Part shown: positions 40,606 through 49,300 of the stretch, piece after piece
Layout of the letters: every line of letters starts with the position of its first letter
Position numbering within the stretch: position 1 is the stretch's first letter
IMG/VR virus record: IMGVR_UViG_3300048580_000163
Coordinates: 1 to 64,000 of that record
Strand: one strand, 5' to 3'
Origin: a virus
Length of the DNA stretch: 64,000 bases
Program-made: the position numbers and the translations under genes
The notes under the pieces: model-generated
Database searches by the model: none
What the model saw: the letters and a program-made list of their open reading frames with translations, nothing else
Told to the model about the DNA's origin: nothing

Positions 40606-41013
40606 ATGGATATAAGAATTGCTGAACATACTGATTATAAAATGCTAACAGAGTGGTGGGGTTTTTGGAGATTTCCAGCCCCATCAATCAAGGCATTACC
40701 GCAATATGATTTAGGTAAATTCAATGGAGTTATAGCTTCAGAAGGAGGTAAAGATTTAGCTTGTGGTTTTATGTACACCACTAATTCCAATATGGTGTGG
40801 ATAGAGTTTATGGTTACAAATCCTAAGACCACATCAGAAGAAAGAAATAAGGCTATTTTAAGCGTGTTAGAGGAGTTATCTTTCTCAGCTAAAGAGTTAG
40901 GTTATTCAATTGTGTTTTCGTCTATTAAGAACGAGAATTTAATTAATAAATATGTAGAGAACGGGTTCTCTATAGGAACAAGAGGAACAACTGAATTAAT
41001 AAAAATACTATAA
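40606..41013 (+). CDS. GNAT-like protein in T7 gp13 position, 135 aa
   Basis: DIRIAEHTDYKMLTEWW, then GGKDLACGFMYTTNSNMVWI, EFMVTNPKTTSEERN and ENLINKYVENGFSIGTRGTT give a GNAT acetyltransferase-like order, including the final ...YVENGF helix. Acetyl-CoA loop residues are weak, so it may be a non-catalytic structural version. T7 gp13 (138 aa) occupies the same place between nozzle and internal proteins; the parallel is by position and size. Confidence 0.65.
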   Translation: MDIRIAEHTDYKMLTEWWGFWRFPAPSIKALPQYDLGKFNGVIASEGGKDLACGFMYTTNSNMVWIEFMVTNPKTTSEERNKAILSVLEELSFSAKELGYSIVFSSIKNENLINKYVENGFSIGTRGTTELIKIL

Positions 41014-41025
41014 AAAATATATAAG

Positions 41026-41817
41026 ATGGCCGCAGCTACGAGTATTGCAATGGCAGGTGTAGGACTATTAGGTTCTGGATACCAAGCTATAAAGGGAGCA
41101 AAAGATGCGAGAGACGCAAAAAATGCCCTAGATAATTATCAAAGACAAGAGTTTAATAATGTTGCAGAAGGTATGCAAGTTTCTACTTTAGGTGCAGACC
41201 TACAAAGAGAGGAGCAGGCAAGATTAGCTGCTACACAAGTTGGCGCTTTACAAGGAGCTGGCGTTAGAGGTGTACTTGGTGGTCTTGGTAGAGTTGAGGC
41301 AGGTAATCAAATGCTTAATAGACAAATTGGTGCTGAATTAGATGCGCAACAAAAACAGATAGACCAAATGTATGCTCAAGACGAAGCTAACATTAGAAAT
41401 ATGCAAGAGCAAAGAGAGATGCAAGATATATCAGGATTGTCTTCACAATACAATGCTGGTAATCAACAGATGTGGCAAGGTATTGGAGGGATAGCTCAAA
41501 CAGGAATAGCTGGTCTTGGGGCTTTAGGTAAGTCTAATGAAGCTACTAAAGGATTAACTAAAACAGCCGAACAAGCTACAAAGGCATTAGATACTTCCTC
41601 AAATAAAATGAATGAAGCTTTCAGTGGTTTAAACAATACTTTAACTAGAACAGGAGGAAGTGGTTTAGGAGCTATGAATTATTTAGAAAATCAACCTTTA
41701 TTTGGCAATTACAATATACCTTCTTTAACAACACCTGTTCAAAGAAAAGCAAATATAAGTAATAACTTAAGAGGTTATTCTGTTGATCCGTATAGTGGTA
41801 ATTTAATTTTTGAATAA
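41026..41817 (+). CDS. internal virion protein, T7 gp14-like position, 263 aa
   Basis: A small-residue hydrophobic N-terminus (TSIAMAGVGLLGSGYQAIKG) could insert in a membrane, followed by a Gln/Ala-rich helical region (QRQEFNNVAEGMQVS; EEQARLAATQVGALQGAG). This resembles the ejected internal protein gp14, which forms the outer-membrane pore. It is followed by the two larger putative ejection proteins. Confidence 0.6.
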   Translation: MAAATSIAMAGVGLLGSGYQAIKGAKDARDAKNALDNYQRQEFNNVAEGMQVSTLGADLQREEQARLAATQVGALQGAGVRGVLGGLGRVEAGNQMLNRQIGAELDAQQKQIDQMYAQDEANIRNMQEQREMQDISGLSSQYNAGNQQMWQGIGGIAQTGIAGLGALGKSNEATKGLTKTAEQATKALDTSSNKMNEAFSGLNNTLTRTGGSGLGAMNYLENQPLFGNYNIPSLTTPVQRKANISNNLRGYSVDPYSGNLIFE

Positions 41818-41823
41818 AAAGAA

Positions 41824-43293
41824 ATGGCAGTAGTAGGTAATGTAGGAACATACGCTCAAGTACAACCGATTCAAGGTCCTGACTTTGGAGGAATGGTTAA
41901 GGCTGAATTTGATAAGATAGACTTAGCTAAAAAAACTAAGGCAGCAGCTATAGCGAAAGCAAAGGCAGATGAATTAAAAGATAGAAAAGACCCTAATGCT
42001 TATTCAGCTTCTGGTCTAGCTGGATATGATGAATCTATGTCTAAATTATATAAAGACTTTTACAATAGTGCAATAGAGAATAAAAAGCTATACGAAAAAA
42101 CAGGAGATTCTAGGTATCTATACGAATACGATAAGACTGTAAACGAAATGAATACCATAACAAATGAAGCCAAAGGTTTGGCAGATTACTTTAAGACAGC
42201 TGAAGACTTGGCTAAATCTGGTAAGTTAAATAAAGATAATTACGATGAAGTAATGTCTGATTTACAACAACTTAGAGATGGTAAGGCTAAGTACATATTT
42301 AAAGATGGTAGAGGATTTGTTCAATTGTATGACCAAGATGGCACAGAGAGAGAGCCTCAATATATAGGTGGGTTTGTAAAAGACAATCTAAATCTTGTAG
42401 GGGATATTGAATTAAATGATGAATATAAAAAAGTTGTAGATAGAGTTACAGCTCCATTAAAAGAAAGTGGTAGTTATTATAGCAATGTTAAGGTTAGAGA
42501 TATAAATTCTCCAGAGGCTCAACCTCAAAGAGAAGCTATACAATTAGCGGCAGACGCATTAGCTGGAGATAATGCAGCGATGACAAAGTGGTATCAATCT
42601 GAAATAAAGCCTACGACTAAAGTAAGAAAAACAAGTAATTGGACTGATGACGAAAAGAAAGCGGCATCTAAGTACTTTTATGATAATATGGCTAAATCAT
42701 ACGGTAAAGAAGTTGAGAGAGGTTATGGAGCGCCACCTAGTAATAATGGAGGAGGTAAAGGTGACGAGAAGGAAATAATTAAACCTACTGACTTTAGATT
42801 ACCTGGAGGAGGTAAAGGACACGCTTGGGATGCCTCTGGGGCTAAAAACCCTAGAGTATCTTCTTTGAAGGTGAATGTTTATAATGAAAAAGGAAAACCT
42901 GTTGGTACTAAGGTAGTAGATAATCTTGTATTACTTAACGTATATATGGTTAAGAATGCACAAGGTAAAGAATTCATAAAAGTTAAGTATTCAGAGCCTA
43001 CTGGTACAGAAAGTCAAACATATACAAAAGAAGACGTTAGTGACATAGAAAAACAACTTGCTTCATTAAGAAGTAATACAGACGCTTATAACGAAAAGAA
43101 GAATGAACTTGAATTAGCTAAAAGAAGTTTGTCTGGAATAAAGACCACTAACAGAAACGAATTAGTTATACCTAGAGAAGCAGATGACCAAGCTGGTAAC
43201 GTAGCAAATGCATTAGGATTAAGTTCTACCGATGAGTTATTTGATAAATACAGAGAGTTAGCTGGGTTTAATAAGAAGGCTGAATTAGATTAA
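41824..43293 (+). CDS. putative internal/ejection protein, 489 aa
   Basis: Helical N-terminal two-thirds (SMSKLYKDFYNSAIENKKLY; TAEDLAKSGKLNKDNYDEVM), a Gly-rich linker (PPSNNGGGKGDEKEI), then a small beta domain (VSSLKVNVYNEKGKPVGTK) and a coiled-coil end. In the T7 gp15 position (between gp14-like and the giant protein). Role inferred from order. Confidence 0.55.
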   Translation: MAVVGNVGTYAQVQPIQGPDFGGMVKAEFDKIDLAKKTKAAAIAKAKADELKDRKDPNAYSASGLAGYDESMSKLYKDFYNSAIENKKLYEKTGDSRYLYEYDKTVNEMNTITNEAKGLADYFKTAEDLAKSGKLNKDNYDEVMSDLQQLRDGKAKYIFKDGRGFVQLYDQDGTEREPQYIGGFVKDNLNLVGDIELNDEYKKVVDRVTAPLKESGSYYSNVKVRDINSPEAQPQREAIQLAADALAGDNAAMTKWYQSEIKPTTKVRKTSNWTDDEKKAASKYFYDNMAKSYGKEVERGYGAPPSNNGGGKGDEKEIIKPTDFRLPGGGKGHAWDASGAKNPRVSSLKVNVYNEKGKPVGTKVVDNLVLLNVYMVKNAQGKEFIKVKYSEPTGTESQTYTKEDVSDIEKQLASLRSNTDAYNEKKNELELAKRSLSGIKTTNRNELVIPREADDQAGNVANALGLSSTDELFDKYRELAGFNKKAELD

Positions 43294-43309
43294 TAATTTA
43301 CACATAAAA

Positions 43310-46300
43310 ATGGACGAATTAAAAAAATTATACGAAGTATTAGTAAGAGAGGGGAAATACACAAAATCCTTTGATGAATTTCAAAATAAATGGTCTAATG
43401 ATGAGCCTTATAAAGACAAGGTTTATGAGGTTGTAAAAAGAGATGGTCTTTACTCTAAAGATAAAGACTCGTTCTTACAGAAATACTCAAGCGTAACGTC
43501 AAAAAAAAAAGTAGAATCGACTGGTACTTCAGAAGAAGCTCCTTCGGTATCTCCTGTACAACAAACGAAAGCAAAGTCTTTTTCGGTTGGAGGAAAACCT
43601 CTTCAAACTGGGGCTTCGGCATCTTCTGTTGGGAAAAATAAAGCCTTATTTGGCGCACCTGTTCAGTCTTTTACAGAGCAAAAGTCAAAAGAATTTAAAG
43701 AAGCGAAGAAGAAAGAAATTACTGTAATTGATAAAAAACCTGTAGTAGATATAACTTCTCAGTTCAATGTAAAACCAAATACATTTACGGAAGCTGTATC
43801 TGCTCAAGTTGATAATGATTTTAAAGTTGCTCCAGTATCCCCATTAAGCGTAGTGGTGTCTGAAAAACAAAAGCAAAGAAAAGCGTCTCAACAAGAAGGT
43901 CTTGATAATTACTTAACCAAAGAAAGCATAGATTTCGAAGATGCTTTAGCTGGTAAAGGATTTCTTAATAATGTAGAAAATTTTGCAAGAGGCTCTTGGA
44001 ATACAGCCTTAGCCTTAGCTTCTAATTTGCCATTTGGTATTGGGGAGAAAGCAAGTGAAGTAATAGGAAGCACTGGAGTTGTAGCTGATAAAACATCTGT
44101 AGATAAATACTTTAATAAAGCAAAGCAAGAGTTTGAAAAAGAAGGTAAAAGCGTAACTCCTGAGAGATTAAAAGAAAGAGCAAAAGAGATAAAATTAAAG
44201 GAAGCTAAGGATAATTATATTGAGAATCAAGACGCTGAATTCTTAAACGAAATAAAAAATGAAGAATATGTAGACCCTAAATCTGGTGAAGTTATTAAAA
44301 TTCAAGATGCATTAAGAATAAATGATTTTGAAAAATACAATACACTAAATAAAGAGTCTGTAAAATACTCAAACCTATTAAAATTAAATAAAGAGAAGGT
44401 AGATGGTTTTTATAATGACTTAAAGCAAACTAAGAATGTATTAAACCACCAGATAATATTTGGTAACTTTGATTACGCTACAGATATATACAATGGTCTT
44501 TTAAATAAAGAAGATAAGAATCAAGATGATTTAGATTTTATATCTTACTACGAAACTAATAAAGATAAAGCTGCATCTAGCCCTATAAATCCTAATTTAA
44601 AGCAAATAGTTAGTAAGTTAGAGGAAGAAATTAAATCTAAAGCAGACGACTTTAATTCTGCATTAGATACTCAACTTAACTACATAGAGAAATTTGATAA
44701 ATCATTCACTGGAAAAGAAGATGCTTATGACGACTTCGATAACTCAAGAAGAAGTTACGATGGTGTTTTTGGAGATAAGGTTTATTTATCGGCAGCAGAG
44801 ACAGTGAATGGAACTATTAAGACAATTCAAACATTAGCTGAATTATCAGACAAACTTAAAGGTAAAATAGGTCTTCCTTTACAAGGAGCTGACTCATACC
44901 TATTCAATAAAGTATTTAAAGATTATAATTACTACGACTTTTCTAAAGAGTTAGAGAAACAAAAAGAACTTGTAAGAGAAGATGTAAAGGAAGTAACTAA
45001 CGCAAGTAGTTTACTAAACTATGTATCAGATGTAACAGCTACTCAAACAGGTCAAATGGCTTTACCTATGCTTGCTGGATATGGAAAAGTAGCTATGCCT
45101 TTATTAAGACAATCTGCCGTTTATTTTTCATCAGGTTTTGGTAGAGGTGTTGGTGAATCTGAAGAATTTGAAGAGAGGTTTAAAAGAGGTTTAGTTGAGC
45201 CTGGAGAGATAGGTAAAGTACATACGTTTGCTGAGAAGTTGATTCACGGAGGTATTACTGGAGGAGCTGATATATTAGGTAATTTGCCAACAGCCTTAAG
45301 GTTATCCAAATCATTTAACTCGCTACTTTCAAAACCAGAGACTGCTAATATATTTTGGAAAAGCTGGACCAAAAAAGGATTAGATGAGGCAAAAGAACTT
45401 GGTACTGATTTATTAAAAGAGAACACGGAAGAGTCTTTAGCTGAAATATTCCAGGACTTATCAAGAGTATTTGTGCTTAATGAAGATGGCGTGAATATAG
45501 GTCAATCTATTGATGATGTAATAAAAGATACTACAACATTTACATTAATATCTAAAATATTCCCACTTATGGGTAGAGGTGTTATAAATAGAATTGCATC
45601 TACTTCTGACAAGAATAAGATTTCTGAACTTGAAAAAGAGTTGTATTATTGGAAAGGAAAACTTGGTGAAAATGTTAGTGAAGAAACTAAAGCTATATAT
45701 TCCGATAGAATTTCTAAGATACAATCAAATATAGATAAGACCAATTTATCTATAATAGATAAGGTTAAGAAAGATGCTGGAGGAGTAAGTGCTATTGAAT
45801 CTTTAAATACAGAAATAGATAATATGCTTCAAGAGGCTAATAAGATAAATGAGAACAAAGAATTATCTAAAGAAGAAAAGAAGGTATTATTAGATGCTCA
45901 AAAAGAATTATACACTTCGTTGATTTCTAACAGAGATGCGTTAATAGATGGAAGTAAAACATCATTTGATTTATTACCTGAAGAAGTTCAGACTAAATTC
46001 AAAGATGAAGCAAAAAGTATATTAAAACAAGCATTGATTGATAAAGGAGAAGAAGAAACTTTAATAAATATAAATGCAGAATCAATAAACAACAAAGCAA
46101 AAGAATTATATAACCAAAAAATAGAAGAAGATGCAAAAAGAAAGCAAACTGATGGGCAAATCACCAGTGAAGAAAAGCCTACAACCACAGCCGAAGAACA
46201 AACCGTTAGCACAACACAGCAAGAAGGTAATGTCGGGTTGCAAGAAAAAATAAATTCTGTAGAGTTAGATTTTAATAATAATAACTTAGATAAAATAGAA

Positions 46301-49300
46301 ATCTCTCTATCTAGACAAGGTTTTATTGGTGATTTTTTAAATGACTATGAATTCTTAGCTGAAGGAAGTGAGCATTCTGTTTATATAAGTAAAGATGGAA
46401 AAACTGTTATAAAGATAGGAGAGCCTTACGGAAGTAATGAGGGGTTTATGCCAAGAGTAAAGGATGCAATTTCAATAAGTAATTTAATTGGAGATGGCAG
46501 TCTTGAGGTTATAGGTTATTATGAGCAAAATGGAGTTAAAAACCCTATATATAAACAAAATTATTTAAAAGGAGAGACCGCTTCTCAATCAGAGGTTTCT
46601 TCTTATTTAGAGTCTAAAGGTTTTTTAAATATAGGAAATGATAACTTTGTTGTAAATGTAGATGGTAAGTTTTTAAGAATATCAGATACGTCTGACAATT
46701 TTATAAAAGATGATAACGGAAATATTTTTGCTATAGATGCAGGCATAGTTGAAATATCTGAAAATGATTTAACAGACAGTCAAAAACAAGAAATTAACAA
46801 AAAAAACATTAAAACACAAGAAGAAATAGTAACGCCTAAAGATGAAGATTTAGAAATACAAGAAGATGAGGTAATAACTATTCCAGAAGACGAGATAGAG
46901 GCTTTAAGACAAGAAGTTACTGAACAAAGAATAGAGGGTAGTTTATCTGATAATATCGGTCAAAAAGGATATATTGGATCAAAAGAAGGTATGATTAAGA
47001 TAGATGATACCAATCGAAACACTATTGTATTTGAAACAAATAATGAAATAATAGAGTTAGGAAAGGTTAATGAAGATTCTAACAGACCGATAGCGTCTTT
47101 TGGTATTTCTAAATTCCCTCAAGAAGGAGTAAGAACGGAAGCTAAGCAAGGTAAATCAATACCAGTAGTAAAAATAGATGGTAAAGAATATGAATTTGTA
47201 AGTAGAGCGAGAGACAAAAAAGGAAAAGCTGTTGTTAAATTAAAAGAAAAAGAAACTGGTCTTGTAAGAAGAATATCTGGAGAAAAAGCAGAGAGAATTT
47301 TAAAAGATGTTTCATTGCAATCTGACAAAAAAGAGACAAAACTTAATTTACAAGTGGCTGGTAAAGAAGTTGTTGGAAAAACAGATAAAGAAATAAAAGC
47401 AGAAGAGAAGAAAAGAAATTCTGAAGAAAGAAGAAAGAGAAGAGAAGAGTTTCAATCTAAAACACTTAACGAACTTAAAGAAGAAGAAAAGAAATCAGAA
47501 GAATTATTAGCTAAAATAGAAGAAGAAATATTAGATGAATTAGTTAAGAAATCTAAGAACAAAGATTTAGTTAAGGTAGGTCAAAGAGTATTTCAAGTAA
47601 CCAAAAAACAAGATGGAACATTTGCCGTATCACAAGTAAATCCTGAAGGTAAACTTGTTGGTATTAGAGATGAGGCTACAAGAAATAAAGCTATTGGCGT
47701 ATTTAAAGCTAAAAAAACAAAGGCAGATAAAAAAGATTTACAAGAGGCTCAAAACTTAATAGAAAGCTTTAAGAAAGATGAAAGAGATAGAATTGAGAAA
47801 CTATTAGATAAAGCTATAAGTGCTTTAGATTTAAAAGGTAAGGGTGCTTTTGATGCTTCAATAGCCTTACCAGCTTACGCTGCTAAAAAGTTCTTACAAG
47901 GAATTAAGGTTTCTTATAAAGCAGGTAAAACTCTTGCGGAAGCTATAAATGATGGTATAAAACTAGTTAGAGATATGGGCTATATATCTGTTTCTGATTT
48001 TGATTTAAAGGAATACGCATTAAAACAATTATCAACTAAAAAAGAAGACAAAGATGCCATTCAAGAGCAAACAACAAGTGAAATTCCTGTACAGCCAGAA
48101 ACCGCAGTTAGCGAAGAAGTGGAGCAAGGAGAACCCGAAGCAAAACCTGAAGAGTCTACCGAGCAAGGTGAAGAAAAAGTAAAACCACTAAAAGAAGTTA
48201 AGAGTCAACTACAAGAGCTATTTAGTGCAGCTAAAGAAGCTATATCTATAACGAAAAATAGAGCTAAAGAAATTGATAAGTTAAAGAAAGACTTAAATCA
48301 ATTTGTAAAGTCTAATTTAGTTGGTCTTGATGCTTCTGATATTATGAAGTCTGCTTATCAGAAAATAACGTCATTAGTTCAAAATACTACTGATGCAAAC
48401 TTTGAGGGGCAAGCAGAAAAGATTAATGATATTATAGATGACTTATATCTTAGAAGAGAGTTAAGAGACGAGGCTATACTTGACAAGAAAATCAAGGAAG
48501 CTTCTAAAGATACTTTTTACAAGGATAAAACTTCTGGAAAAGTTACCAAAACTAAAGTAACTGATGAATTTAAGAAGAAGATTGAAGAGGCTAAGAAGAA
48601 GTTCTCTAAAATAAACAACCCTACAATAGCTGATAAGACTGTATTTTATTTGGAGGTTAATAAACTATTAAAAGATGGTATTAAGGCAAGAAAAGCTATA
48701 AATGAAGCAAGAGATTCTAAATCAAGAGAGAATGCAAATAGATTAGCTATAATTTCTTTAAATAAGAATAAGAGTATTGAGCCTAAGAAAACAGTTAAAC
48801 TAGAGTCAACTACAATAGATAAGATTTTCGATAAATTCTCAGGTGGAGTTATCTTTAATGGTAAGATATATTTGAATACAAAATCAGGTAAATCTAACTT
48901 TATCACAGATACTGAAGGACTAAGTAGGGTGTCTTTTAATCCAATATCTACATCAAATGTAGCTAGTAGTGCGGAAACTAATAGAAAGGGCTTTAAAACG
49001 GCTTTTAATGACATTAGAAGAAGATATAGTACCGCAACATTCAGTGCTGATAAATTTTTTGAGCCTTTATTTTCAGTTGAAGGAGCTAAAGAATTCCTTG
49101 ATAAAAATTGGATAAATAGACTGAAGGTTTACTCTGAGAAGCTTGGTAGAAAAGTAAGTGAATTTAGAGATGTTCGTGATAACTTTATTAAGGATGTTAT
49201 TGGTAAAGATAATTTCTTAAACAATAATAGAATCTTAAAGTCTAATACATACGATGTAATTAAGACTGCTGTTGCTATATTTAAGGGTGGTGATAAGAGT